DNA of 64,000 bases. It comes from CAWKOH01 sp963851245 (GTDB lineage Bacteria; Actinomycetota; Acidimicrobiia; Acidimicrobiales; Palsa-688). The translations under genes and the position numbers were made by a program. The notes beneath the pieces were generated by a model. The model did not search any database, was not told the DNA's origin, and saw only the letters and a list, made by a program, of their open reading frames with translations. The stretch spans positions 310,001 to 374,000 of the forward strand of contig CAWKOH010000005.1 of assembly GCA_963851245.1 (NCBI GenBank), read 5' to 3'. Below are positions 45,777 to 54,094 of this stretch, piece by piece (positions within the stretch are counted from its first letter, which is position 1; every line of letters begins with the position of its first letter).

Positions 45777-46331
45777 TCAGCTGCAGCGGCCGACCTTGGG
45801 TGATGAGGTATGTGCGGCCCGAGAGAGCACCTCGTGCGGGTTCCATGAACTCGGTCGGCCATTGGGTGTTGCAGCGGCCGATGACGGATGAGCTGAACGG
45901 GCGACCTGGACACGCAGCCGATCACGGGCCGGCCCGCTAGGATCTTCCACTCGATCCGATGGGCGCTGGTCGCGCTCGACCAGCCGGGTGAGCGTGACCA
46001 GATCGGAGAGACCAACCAACCTGAGGAGTCCGGCGGCCTGTCTTGGGGGCGACCGGAGTGTTAGCGGCCGGCCGTAGTTTCCCAGAAACTGACGGGCTCG
46101 AGCTAGGACGCGCATAGCCGCGGTGTCGATGAATTCCGTTTCGGCCAGGTCGACGACAATCGGGCCGTCGAACTTGCCGAAAACCCATGCCAGCATGTCG
46201 ACCAGATCGGGCACTGAAGCAACATCGGCTTCGCCTTGCGCCACAACGACAGTCGAAGGGCCCTCGATGTGGAATGACACCTTTAGACCGGGAGCGAGGT
46301 CGCGGAACCTAGCAAACCTCGTCAGTGTCAT
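45777..46331 (-). CDS. STAS domain protein (anti-sigma factor antagonist-like)
   Basis: A 184-residue protein from the ATG at 46331, with AGGAGG upstream. Residues about 15-110 are a STAS domain: VVVAQGEADVASVPDLVD, then VVDLAETEFIDTAAMRVLAR, where the usual phosphorylated Ser position is Thr, and GRPLTLRSPPRQAAGLL. The remaining 70 residues are a polar Arg/Ser/Pro-rich tail with no known domain. STAS proteins regulate anti-sigma factors in partner-switching cascades. No anti-sigma kinase lies nearby. A conserved 88-base element (46369-46456) precedes it, suggesting specific regulation. Confidence 0.82.
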   Translation of the reverse strand: MTLTRFARFRDLAPGLKVSFHIEGPSTVVVAQGEADVASVPDLVDMLAWVFGKFDGPIVVDLAETEFIDTAAMRVLARARQFLGNYGRPLTLRSPPRQAAGLLRLVGLSDLVTLTRLVERDQRPSDRVEDPSGPARDRLRVQVARSAHPSSAAATPNGRPSSWNPHEVLSRAAHTSSPKVGRCS

Positions 46332-46368
46332 CGCGAACCTCCTGGTCGGCACAACGCAAGCATCGATG

Positions 46369-46456
46369 CGCTACCGGGGTCCGGAGCAACGCTCCCGGAG
46401 GGTGCCGCTATCTGACGGCAGAGTCCAACACGGTCGGGAGAACGGCCCGTGTCAAA
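46369..46456 (-). promoter_or_regulatory. conserved promoter/leader element, copy 1 (STAS gene)
   Basis: Read on the minus strand, this stretch begins TTTGACACGG, contains GGCACCCTCC and the hairpin GGAGC-GTT-GCTCC, and ends CCGGTAGCGCA. It is very similar over its whole length to 59547-59637 on the plus strand. TTGACA suits a -35 box. The GGAGC/GCTCC inverted repeat could be an operator or an RNA hairpin. It ends about 37 bases before the STAS start codon. Confidence 0.6.
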
Positions 46457-46740
46457 GTGCGACGCTACCACACCCCCCCCGACAGGGCATTTACCTCTCG
46501 ACCAGACGACCTGGCACCGGATCGTATCGTCAAGGTGAGAAGCGGTGCTCGGGCGGTGACGGTGCCGCTCCTCGACGGCCGGCGCCACGCTTCCCATGTG
46601 GAGGACCTCGATCTTGGTGGGGTTTGCCTGCTCGGCTACGGGGTGGAGAGGCTGAGTGCACCGTCCTGGTATATGGCCTTGGTGTGGTCACCGGGATATG
46701 TGGTCGGTCCTCAGGTCATCCCTATCGACTTCCGGCCTGT
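46457..46740. other. gap with an open plus-strand frame resembling a PilZ-like stretch
   Basis: On the plus strand, a GC-rich open frame encodes RAVTVPLLDGRRHASHVEDL followed by DLGGVCLLGYGVE. This faintly resembles PilZ-type beta strands (x-D-L-x-x-G-G). It runs on into antisense sequence of the debranching-enzyme gene, so its end is unclear. An 8-C run at 46473-46480 is notable. I do not call a gene. Confidence 0.3.
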
Positions 46741-48894
46741 TCAGTGCTTCTGCTCTCGGAGCAAGCTGGGACCGGCCGTCGGTCGGCCGGCCGGGCGCAA
46801 GACGATGACGTTGGAAGGGAGGCCGTGCACGGCCAAGGCGTCGCGGTCGAGCTCGATGTCTACCGAGCCGCCGGCGAGCGGGAGCGAGCTCAGACTCAGC
46901 CTCGCCTGGCCCACGGGGAGGACCGGGTCAAGGGTGACTCGGCCCGCGGGTATGTCGGGGTCGAGACCGAGCAGGCTGCGCAGGATGAGCAGGGGCGCCC
47001 CTGACGCCCAAGCCTGGGGTCGGCACGAAGCCGGATAGCCGACCGGTACGGGGGCCTCGTCTCGGCCGATGCCCGAGAAGAGCTCCGGCATCTCACCGCC
47101 GGTGGCTGACGCCGCGGCGAGCAGGCCTTGAGCCAGACGCACGGCCTCGACCGGCCGTCCGCCGCGACGCAGTCCGGCTATCGCGATGGCCGTGTCGTGG
47201 GGCCAGACCGACCCGTTGTGGTAGCTCAGCGGGTCGTATCGAGCCATGGACGTCCCCAGGGTGCGCAGGCCCCAGCCGCTAAACAGCTCGGGGGAGAGCA
47301 GCCAGCGACTGACCGCGTCGACCCGGTTCGGGGCGACGATCCCGGCCCACAAGCAGTGGCCCATGTTGGAGGCGATGGCGTCCACCTGGCGCTTGTCGCC
47401 GTCGAGGGCTAGGGCGTAGCCGTCCCGATTGGCCATCCAGAAGTCCTGGTCGAACCGCTCCCGTAGCTTCTCGGCCCGCTGGCGGCGAGCACTCGCCACC
47501 GCGTGGTCTCCGACGGCAGCGGCCAGTTCGGCGCCGGCCTGCCATGCCGCGTAGGTATAGGCCTGGACCTCGGCCAGCGCGATGGGGCCGTCGGCGAGGC
47601 GTCCGTCGGCGAAGGCGATGGCGTCCCAGGAGTCCTTCCAGCCCTGGTTGATCAGACCCCGGGGGCTGGACCGCTGGCACTCGACGTATCCGTCGCGGTC
47701 AGGGTCGCCGGGGCCGGCTATCCACCCGAGGGCGGCGTCGACCGCAGGCAAGAGGGGCTTCAGATCAACCAGGGGAGTGCCCCAGCGGTGGAGCTCGGCG
47801 ACGAGCATCACGAACAGCGGGGTGGCGTCGGCGGTGCCGTAGTAGATGTCGCCGTCGCGAAGTGCTAGCGACGGCGACCCGCCAAGGCGGACCTCGTGCA
47901 GGATGCGCCCTGGTTGCTCATCGGTGACGGCGACGGTCCGGGTGCCCTGAAGCCTGGCCAGGGTGCGTACCGTGGCGAGAGCGAGTTGGGGATCGACTAC
48001 TAGCGCCATCCACGAGGCAATCAGTGCGTCCCTGCCGAACAGTGTCATGAACCACGGTGCGCCTGCGGCCAGCACGGGGTCCTGGGGATGGTCGCGGTCG
48101 AATATTCGCAGGGCGCCGAGCTCGTAGCTTCCCCGGGCCACGGCATCGGCCAGGCCTGGAAGCTCGGCGGTCAGTCGCGGCAGGCTGGCTTGCCAGCGAG
48201 CCTGGCGGGATGATGGGGTGGCTTGCTCGGGGGAGGTGCCGCACCGGTAGCTGAGCTGTAATGCCTCGCCGGCTCGGACGGCTGCGACTTCCAGGCAGGC
48301 GCTCCAATCGCCGCGGCTGGGTACGGTGGCGTGCCAAGTGACGGTGCCCTCGGGATCGAGAACGGCCGGCGGCGACGGCCGTACCGTCGCGGACAGAGGG
48401 CCGTCCGGCACGCCGAGACCGAGGAACCCATCGCCGACCGAGGCGCTGGCCCGTCTGGACGGCGGGTGCGCGTCTTTGACCTCGAAGAGGCCGGCCAGGT
48501 CCGAGCCAACTAGGTAGGTGACGGTCACGTGGCGGTCCGAGGGCCCTACGTTGCGCAGCCGGACGTCGGCTCGCAGCCCTGATCCCACCCAGTGCTCCCG
48601 GAAGACGAGCAGGGCCGGAGTCCGGGTACGACCGACCATGACGGCGTGGAACGGCGAGGTCTGGGTGGTGGCGAGGGCTTCGATCCGCTCGTCGTCGATA
48701 GTGAGGACCAGGCGGTCGCATATCCGGGTGTCACCGACAAACACCCCATCGAGGGCAGCGTCGCCGATGTCGCCGGCACCGCCGCAGATGACGAAGCTGG
48801 TGCCTTCAGTGAGGGTGAGCGACGTGGCCGGTATGGCCGGGCTCTCGTCGGCGAAACCCCAGGGGCTCAGGTCCGCCCGGGGAGCGGGATTCAT
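46741..48894 (-). CDS. glycogen-debranching-type amylo-alpha-1,6-glucosidase
   Basis: A 717-residue protein with an N-terminal glycogen-debranching N domain (LTEGTSFVICGGAGDIGDAA, VGDTRICDRLVLTID) and a C-terminal alpha/alpha-barrel glucosidase domain. The latter has PWFMTLFGRDALIASWMAL, GLINQGWKDSWDAI with a likely acid residue, and DPLSYHNGSVWPHDTAIAIA with the second catalytic region. It probably removes alpha-linked glucose from glycogen-like glucans or a glucosylated storage compound. Its ATG overlaps the stop of the GT4 gene (TGATG), so synthesis and trimming of one polysaccharide are probably linked. Confidence 0.9.
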   Translation of the reverse strand: MNPAPRADLSPWGFADESPAIPATSLTLTEGTSFVICGGAGDIGDAALDGVFVGDTRICDRLVLTIDDERIEALATTQTSPFHAVMVGRTRTPALLVFREHWVGSGLRADVRLRNVGPSDRHVTVTYLVGSDLAGLFEVKDAHPPSRRASASVGDGFLGLGVPDGPLSATVRPSPPAVLDPEGTVTWHATVPSRGDWSACLEVAAVRAGEALQLSYRCGTSPEQATPSSRQARWQASLPRLTAELPGLADAVARGSYELGALRIFDRDHPQDPVLAAGAPWFMTLFGRDALIASWMALVVDPQLALATVRTLARLQGTRTVAVTDEQPGRILHEVRLGGSPSLALRDGDIYYGTADATPLFVMLVAELHRWGTPLVDLKPLLPAVDAALGWIAGPGDPDRDGYVECQRSSPRGLINQGWKDSWDAIAFADGRLADGPIALAEVQAYTYAAWQAGAELAAAVGDHAVASARRQRAEKLRERFDQDFWMANRDGYALALDGDKRQVDAIASNMGHCLWAGIVAPNRVDAVSRWLLSPELFSGWGLRTLGTSMARYDPLSYHNGSVWPHDTAIAIAGLRRGGRPVEAVRLAQGLLAAASATGGEMPELFSGIGRDEAPVPVGYPASCRPQAWASGAPLLILRSLLGLDPDIPAGRVTLDPVLPVGQARLSLSSLPLAGGSVDIELDRDALAVHGLPSNVIVLRPAGRPTAGPSLLREQKH

Positions 48895-49931
48895 CAGGCG
48901 GCCCGGGGGAGGCGACGACCATTGCTAAGCGCTTCGTAGAGCAGCACATGCTCGTTGACCATCCGCTCAGCGGAGAACCGGGCGGCCACGGCTTCGCGGC
49001 ACGCCTCACGCCGCAGGCCGGCGACCGCCGTCAGCGCACCAGCCAGGGCCGGTTCGCTCGAGCAGACGAAGCCGGTTACGCCGTGGTCGACGATTTCGGG
49101 CACCGCCCCCATGGGGGTGGCCACAACAGGAGTGCCGCACGCTAGGGCCTCGACCATTACCATCCCGAACGGCTCGGGCCAGCAGATCGGGTTGAGCAGG
49201 CAGGTAGCGCCTCCGAGCAGGTCGGTCTTGTCGGCTCCGCCAACTTCGCCGATGTACTCGATGTCGCCGCCCAACAGGGGCCGGACACGCTGCTCGAAAT
49301 ACAGCTGCTCGGCCGCCTCGCTCATCTTGGCCGCGATGCGCAAAGGCATCCCGGCCCGTCGGGCCACCCGGATGGCGGCGTCGACGCCCTTCTCCGGGCA
49401 CATCCGTCCCAGGAACACGGCGTAGTCGCCGTCTCCGGAACCGAGGGGAAAGCGCTCGAGGTCGACCCCGTGGTGAATGACCGCGGCAATCGGGATCCCC
49501 TCGGCCGTGGACGCCTGATGTCGCGAGATGGCGATCACCGGAGTGCGGTCACCTATGGCCCGGTAATAGTCACCCAGCTCGCTTTGGAAGGGTCCATGGT
49601 TGGTGGTGACCACCGGTAGGCCGGCGAAGCGGTCAGCGAATACCGGGCCGATGAGGGTGTGGTCGTGGACAATGTCGGCGTCGGCGGCGGTCTGGTAGGC
49701 GTGGATTACGTGGCGCATCTCGGTGGCCGATCCTCCGCCCCCGACTCCGATGGCCTGGGGCAGCACTGACGCTCTCGGCACCGGGCAGGTGCTGTCACCG
49801 GACGTGAAGAGCAGCACGTCATGGCCGGCGTTGTGCAGGCCGCGGGCGAGCGTGTCGAGGACCGATTCGGTGCCTCCATAGGCGCGAGGCGGGACGGCCA
49901 CCCAGGGCGGGGCAATGATGACGATTCGAAT
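48894..49931 (-). CDS. GT4 family glycosyltransferase, probable ATT start
   Basis: A GT-B glycosyltransferase of about 345 residues. The C-terminal domain has VFLGRMCPEKGVDAAIRVAR and the nucleotide-sugar motif EPFGMVMVEALACGTPVVAT (E-x7-E). The conserved N-terminus IRIVIIAPPWVAVPPRAYGG is only complete if translation starts at the ATT at 49931, which has AGAGGA 7-12 bases upstream. The first ordinary start is the GTG at 49901, which would remove the first beta strand. It is coupled to the debranching-type enzyme downstream. The donor is unknown. Confidence 0.88.
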   Translation of the reverse strand: MRIVIIAPPWVAVPPRAYGGTESVLDTLARGLHNAGHDVLLFTSGDSTCPVPRASVLPQAIGVGGGGSATEMRHVIHAYQTAADADIVHDHTLIGPVFADRFAGLPVVTTNHGPFQSELGDYYRAIGDRTPVIAISRHQASTAEGIPIAAVIHHGVDLERFPLGSGDGDYAVFLGRMCPEKGVDAAIRVARRAGMPLRIAAKMSEAAEQLYFEQRVRPLLGGDIEYIGEVGGADKTDLLGGATCLLNPICWPEPFGMVMVEALACGTPVVATPMGAVPEIVDHGVTGFVCSSEPALAGALTAVAGLRREACREAVAARFSAERMVNEHVLLYEALSNGRRLPRAA

Positions 49932-50087
49932 GGGACTGTTCCTCTTTCCAACTCTTATGGCGGATAGTGGGCGATCGACGGTAGGCGGAAGCGAAGGGAT
50001 GGCTAAGAATCGACATCCGTGCGCGCTCGCATGGGCCCCGGCACTCGATCATCGACGTGGAGGCCGACTAGGAGGTCTGCCAGCGGC
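49932..50087. other. short gap
   Basis: Upstream region of the GT4 gene; no feature seen beyond its ribosome-binding site. Confidence 0.3.
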
Positions 50088-50432
50088 TCAGACCAGCACC
50101 GAGACGGGGGTCGCGTTGGACGTCCCTATCGAACCCCGCCCGGTGCGGGCGAAGCCGTTCGGGCACGGGGCGGAACTGGCCGAGTAGGCGCGGTGGTCGG
50201 GCATGCGGATGCGGGCCCGCGGGATCCGCGCCGGTGCCCAGTCCACGGCCTCCGCATCCGTGGCCATCCGGGCCCGCTCGATCATGTGATCGTCACACTG
50301 ATACCGGAACAGGTCGTCGCCAGCGTCAAGGATCAGCCATGCAAATCCCTCGCCCGCCCGTCCTGCGGGCCGGATTCCGGCGCGCCAAGCGGGTCGGCGG
50401 GACGTCCTTTTGCTTTTCATCGTCGTGCCCAT
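50088..50432 (-). CDS. hypothetical protein
   Basis: A 114-residue frame starting at the ATG at 50432. The head is basic (KSKRTSRRPAWRAG) and the body acidic to neutral (FAWLILDAGDDLFRYQCDDHM, MPDHRAYSASSAPCPNGFAR). The alternating hydrophobic pattern looks like a real small protein but no family is known to me. It has no clear ribosome-binding site. Confidence 0.4.
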   Translation of the reverse strand: MGTTMKSKRTSRRPAWRAGIRPAGRAGEGFAWLILDAGDDLFRYQCDDHMIERARMATDAEAVDWAPARIPRARIRMPDHRAYSASSAPCPNGFARTGRGSIGTSNATPVSVLV

Positions 50433-50613
50433 TTTCTGATGGAAGCTAAGGCGAGGGGATTGCTCCTAACGCCATTGCCAGGATTTGAGTGCTGGAGGAT
50501 TGACCGATCATCGGCGCCGGAACTGCCAACTTGCGTCGGTTTTCTCCGGGCACCTGGCACGCTGATCTGATGATATTGACCTCTCGACCAGATACCGTGT
50601 GCGGAGTCGGCCT
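50433..50613. other. gap, nothing definite
   Basis: Slightly AT-rich region downstream of the next minus-strand gene; no terminator with a T-run seen. Confidence 0.3.
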
Positions 50614-51195
50614 CTAGGCCGGCGGGATGTGCGCGGAACGGCGCACGATGGCGAGCAACTCCTTGGTCACGAGTGCCCTGGTCACATCTGCAGGCTTCCA
50701 GCTTCCCGCAGAACCGCCATGGCTAGTTCCGCGACCCTGCCAGTTGTCGCCTTCGGTGAGGCGTATCGTACGGTCATCCACGTCGGCGTCGAGCTGCAGA
50801 TAGGGGTGGCGATCCAGGCGCGGCGCGCCGCTGATCTCACCCTGTAACGACATCCAGAGGGTCAACCTCGGGGTGGAAACCCTGGCTTCGCCGCCCGGAT
50901 GCTCCTCGATGACCCCGTCCCCACCGTACTGTTGGAGTCGGTCAAGCACCGCTTGCATCGCAGGTCGAACCTCCGTCCGGCAAACGGCCTGGAACTCGTC
51001 AAGGAAGTCCTGGCGGACTTCGAGCAATCGGGATGCGCTCTCCGCCGTGAGCTGATCGTTTCGGTTCAGGGCGGCCAGGATCGTCTCGATCTCGACAAGG
51101 GGATCACCGGCGCTCGCGACTGTTGCGTCTTGCGGGTGTACGGATCCAAGACCAGGGGACTCTTGTGTCTTGGTGGATGTGTTCGGAGTTCCCAT
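50614..51195 (-). CDS. hypothetical protein, founder of a small local family
   Basis: A 193-residue protein (MGTPNTSTKTQESPG...) with a polar head, a helical middle (ESASRLLEVRQDFLDEFQAV) and a conserved segment VIEEHPGGEARVSTPRLTLW. The same head and EEHPGG motif recur in the broken paralogue at 55731-56029. No known domain is recognised. Its ATG lies exactly at the centre of the perfect palindrome GTTCCCATGGGAAC, a feature shared with two other genes in this region. It probably belongs to a lineage-specific regulated set. Confidence 0.65.
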   Translation of the reverse strand: MGTPNTSTKTQESPGLGSVHPQDATVASAGDPLVEIETILAALNRNDQLTAESASRLLEVRQDFLDEFQAVCRTEVRPAMQAVLDRLQQYGGDGVIEEHPGGEARVSTPRLTLWMSLQGEISGAPRLDRHPYLQLDADVDDRTIRLTEGDNWQGRGTSHGGSAGSWKPADVTRALVTKELLAIVRRSAHIPPA

Positions 51196-51258
51196 GGGAA
51201 CCCCCGATCTGCCTCCGATGAGCGGGGCGCTTGGTCCTGAGTGGACTGAGTTCAGTCT
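51188..51258 (-). promoter_or_regulatory. shared leader, copy 1: start codon inside GTTCCCATGGGAAC
   Basis: Upstream of the gene starting at 51195. Read on the minus strand: TAGACTGAACTCAGTCC, AGGACC, AGCGC, GGAGGCAGATCGGGGGTTCCC and then ATG. It includes the inverted repeat GACTGA-GT-TCAGTC (51244-51257) and the perfect 14-base palindrome 51188-51201 centred on the ATG. The GGAGG is 16 bases from the ATG, too far for a normal ribosome-binding site. Confidence 0.6.
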
Positions 51259-51533
51259 ACACCTTTATCCAGGTCGCCCCGGAATCGGGCTAGTGGAATT
51301 ATTTCTCGGGACACCTGGCCGCTGAGGCTAAATACTCGGTATGACCAGCCTAGACAATGTAGTAAGAGTGTTGTTCAGGGTCACTCCGGTTAGTGTGCCC
51401 GGTGGCCCCGAAAAAGAGATTTGCGCGTCCGCCGAGAACCCGATTGCCTCGATCGCTTTACCCAGCTAACTGGTCGACCTATCCGGTAGCCGACTCCGAC
51501 AAGAACCCTACCCAACGCTGGTGCTGTGGACTC
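51259..51533. other. gap, no supported gene
   Basis: An AT-richer stretch that includes the promoter of the minus-strand gene at 51195; the long plus-strand frame here is antisense to the zinc-ribbon gene and not convincing. Confidence 0.3.
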
Positions 51534-51824
51534 TCACCTGGGAAAGAAGCCAGTGAGCGGGTGCTCGCCGGGCGTAGATTTGGTTCGGGCGGCCTCCGTG
51601 TCTGGTCGCGGCTCGAGGTCGGCGCCGAGCAGGTCACACAGGCACAGGTTGCATATCCAGTGTTCGGCTGGCATGGCGGTCGGTAAAGGGGCGGGAGCGA
51701 GATAGGTCACCCGGCAGGAGGCGCACGTGATCGGGGGGCTGCGCCGGCGCAGTTCGATGCCCGATGCCGAACGCGACGAGGGGTGGCCAGACGCCCCAAC
51801 CGGGGGGGGATGTGGCGGTGTCAC
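51534..51824 (-). CDS. small zinc-ribbon-like protein
   Basis: A 96-residue protein whose centre has two Cys pairs (ITCASCRVTYLAPAP and HWICNLCLCDLLGAD), a zinc-ribbon pattern similar to the protein at 56199. The GTG at 51824 overlaps the TGA of the atypical receiver gene (GTGA), so the two are coupled. It may be a DNA- or protein-binding partner of that receiver. No known family. Confidence 0.6.
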   Translation of the reverse strand: MTPPHPPPVGASGHPSSRSASGIELRRRSPPITCASCRVTYLAPAPLPTAMPAEHWICNLCLCDLLGADLEPRPDTEAARTKSTPGEHPLTGFFPR

Positions 51825-52273
51825 GAACACACTTGACCGGATCGGTTGGCGGGAGCCGATCGGAGGACGGCGCGGAAGTCTCCCAGGCTGAGAGGCTTCA
51901 CGAGGTAGGCGTCCGCGCCGCGGGCAAGGGCGTCCCGTTTGGTTGTCGCATCGGCGTGGAATGAGCAGACGATGATGGCCAGGGCCGGGAAGTCGTCCCT
52001 GAGAGCGCTGATGGTGTCTAGCCCTTGAGCAACGGGGAGTTGAATCTCAAGGACCACTGCGTTCGCTCCCAGTCGGTGAACGGCCTCAAGTGCGCTGACT
52101 GGGCCGTCCGCGTATCCGACCACCGTCACGTGGTCGGCTTGCTCGACGACGTAACTCATAAGCTGACGACGATCGTGGCGCCCGTCTATTACTACCACTC
52201 GCACCTCGAAGTCGAGACCTGGCCTCACACCGGAGTCTGGCTGGGGGGCCGACCTCGTCAATAGGGTTCTCAC
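51821..52273 (-). CDS. response-regulator receiver-like protein with Glu at the phosphorylation site
   Basis: A 150-residue stand-alone receiver domain. The fold is clear: VRVVVIDGRHDRRQL for beta1 and the acidic loop, ANAVVLEIQLPVAQGLD for beta3, IIVCSFHAD for beta4 and GADAYLVKPLSL for beta5 with Lys 126. The phospho-acceptor Asp is Glu (residue 76) and one of the two acidic-loop Asp residues is Gly. It therefore probably cannot be phosphorylated, and the Glu may mimic the active state. GTG at 52273 is centred in the same palindrome-type leader as two other genes. No kinase or output domain is nearby. Confidence 0.8.
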   Translation of the reverse strand: MRTLLTRSAPQPDSGVRPGLDFEVRVVVIDGRHDRRQLMSYVVEQADHVTVVGYADGPVSALEAVHRLGANAVVLEIQLPVAQGLDTISALRDDFPALAIIVCSFHADATTKRDALARGADAYLVKPLSLGDFRAVLRSAPANRSGQVCS

Positions 52274-52325
52274 GGGAACCGCCGATCTGCCTCCCAAACC
52301 GAGGCGCCGTCGTCCGAGATGGACA
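52266..52325 (-). promoter_or_regulatory. shared leader, copy 2 (receiver gene)
   Basis: Minus-strand sequence GGACGACGGCGCC, then GGGAGGCAGATCGGCGGTTCCC and the GTG start. The palindrome is imperfect here (GTTCCCGTGAGAAC) but the AGATCGG-x-GGTTCCC block is identical to the other two copies although the protein is unrelated. Confidence 0.6.
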
Positions 52326-52493
52326 ACATCACCACCCTAACACCTCCACCGCCACAACCCGGAAAAGTCCAATGCAATCCCAGAAAGTTTCATGGTATCC
52401 ATGGTTTGAACGCCCCCCGTTCACTCAATATCGGATACGCCTGCTTCCAGAGACCCGCATCGCAACTCTCGATAGAACTCGCTCCTGGACGGC

Positions 52494-52524
52494 AAAAAAA
52501 GGCCCCCTCAAAGGGTCGCCTTTT
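52494..52524 (-). terminator. intrinsic terminator (minus strand, possibly bidirectional)
   Basis: On the minus strand AAAAGGCGACCCTTTGAGG followed by GGGCC and seven T residues: a GC stem with a T7 tail. On the plus strand the stem ends in TTTT, so it may stop transcription both ways. It lies about 520 bases beyond the end of rsgA. Confidence 0.7.
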
Positions 52525-53042
52525 CCCGTTAGCGCATCTTGGTGCCCGTCATCACGCCAGTTCCGATGGCAAGGAGGGGACCGCCCCGTCGGAGGCGTAC
52601 GCCGTTACGCAGCCTAGACATTGGGCCGGTTCTAGTCCACGAACTGGTAGTGATGACGATCTGGTGAGAGGACCCCGGAGCTTGATCACATAGCGTGGTG
52701 ACCTCCAAGGTCCTACTCAGTCAGGCGGGCCTACCTCAACGGATGAGCTCTGTGTATTCACATCGCCCTCCTCTCTGTGCTCTTTACCTTACCACTTCCT
52801 GTCGGATGCCAGTAGCTGACTTTTGAGTTATTAGTGGATCGGTCGCATTGGACGAGATACGGATTAGCGACGGGGAACACGGACTTATCTTTAGGGATCC
52901 GCGCCAAGACCACAGTTTCTGGGGCTCACATGAGTCGTGCCATGCTTAGGGCAGGTCGGTTACCGACAACTTCGCCGCTAACGGAGCTAGCGACCAACGC
53001 AACCGACCCTCAGGACTGACCGGTTTGTTTGGTCGGCGAAGG
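52525..53042 (-). other. lower-GC region without a gene, possible small RNA
   Basis: This stretch between rsgA and the strong terminator is clearly lower in GC than its surroundings. Reading the minus strand, a good GGAGG precedes GTG at about 52767, giving a short peptide (MNTQSSSVEVGPPD) that ends in TGA. The same frame stays open for 51 more codons afterwards. Third positions are not GC-rich, so it is probably not protein-coding. A transcript ending at the terminator could be a small RNA or an attenuated leader. Confidence 0.4.
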
Positions 53043-54092
53043 TTACGTCCGTGCGGCTCGACGGTCAGCGATCTTCGCCGCCTTGCGCCGCTTACGCTCC
53101 GCTACCTGGGACCTCGCTAGCTCAAGTTCCGAGGACGCCGGCTCGGCTCTCAACCGCACCCAATTCTCTACGCGCCTGCGCTCGAGGCGCCCGTCGGAGA
53201 GCGCCGCGGTGAGGGCGCATCCTTGCTCGCCGGCATGGGTGCAATCGGCGTACGTGCAGCTGTCGGCGAGTACTTCCAGATCATGGAAGGCCTCCTCCAC
53301 GCCGTCACGGGCGCCGACCACTGACAGTCCCCGCATTCCCGGAGTGTCGATCAACAGGCCACCTCCGGGAATCGGGACCAGCTCGCGGTGTGATGTTGTA
53401 TGCCGTCCGCTCCCGTCTCTACGTACCGCCCCCGTCGCCAAGATCTCCGCACCCGCCAAAAGGTTCACTAGCGTCGATTTTCCCGCTCCTGACAACCCCA
53501 GCAGCGCGACGGTCCGCCCTTGGACCAAATAGGGCGCCACGTCCTTGATGCCCTCAGAGGTCATCGAGCTGACGACGACGACACAAACCCGGCCAGCGAC
53601 CGACTTGACGGCCGTGACCGCGTCGGTTACGACTGATGGCGGGATGGCGTCGGCCTTGGTTATCAGCACCACAGGGGTCGCGCCGCTTTGCCACGCCAGA
53701 GCCAGGAACCGCTCGAGGTGGCGAAGGCTGAGGTTTCCGTCGAGCGCATCGCACAAAAACACAGTGTCGATATTGGCGGCCACGATCTGCGGTGCCGCAC
53801 CCCTCGCCGCGGCCGCTCGCCGGAACGTGGCACGACGCGGAAGGACGGCCACAATTCGCGCCCTCCCATCGCCGGTGGGACCGGGTCTGACACCGACCCA
53901 ATCGCCGACCGCGACCTCGACACCCCGCTCAGTTGCGATCCGAAGCTCGGTAGTCCCAGTCATGACGGTGCACATAGCGCGGTCGACGCGCGACACGCGT
54001 GCTGGCCACACGGTCGGGTCACGCAACTCTGCCAATGCTGCCACCCATCCGTCGTCCCACCCAAGAGCTAGCAAGCCCGAAACGGCCGACAT
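53043..54092 (-). CDS. rsgA: ribosome small-subunit-dependent GTPase RsgA
   Basis: A 349-residue circularly permuted GTPase that checks 30S ribosome maturation. It has an OB-fold start (VAVGDWVGVRPGPTGDG), the G4 motif ITKAD before the P-loop GLSGAGKST, G3 as DTPGMRG, and the zinc motif CTYADCTHAGEQGC. I chose the ATG at 54092 (MSAVSGLLALGWDDG) because the mreB stop is 2 bases away; the open frame continues to 54152. It is thus downstream of mreB in one operon, an unusual pairing. Confidence 0.95.
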   Translation of the reverse strand: MSAVSGLLALGWDDGWVAALAELRDPTVWPARVSRVDRAMCTVMTGTTELRIATERGVEVAVGDWVGVRPGPTGDGRARIVAVLPRRATFRRAAAARGAAPQIVAANIDTVFLCDALDGNLSLRHLERFLALAWQSGATPVVLITKADAIPPSVVTDAVTAVKSVAGRVCVVVVSSMTSEGIKDVAPYLVQGRTVALLGLSGAGKSTLVNLLAGAEILATGAVRRDGSGRHTTSHRELVPIPGGGLLIDTPGMRGLSVVGARDGVEEAFHDLEVLADSCTYADCTHAGEQGCALTAALSDGRLERRRVENWVRLRAEPASSELELARSQVAERKRRKAAKIADRRAART

Positions 54093-54094
54093 TG

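Noticed and set aside
46473..46480. Run of eight C as a possible 6C-type RNA
   Set aside because: There is no second C-run hairpin or matching stem nearby.
46325..47038. A 237-codon plus-strand frame
   Set aside because: The second half is antisense to the debranching-enzyme gene; only a faint PilZ-like stretch remains, insufficient for a call.
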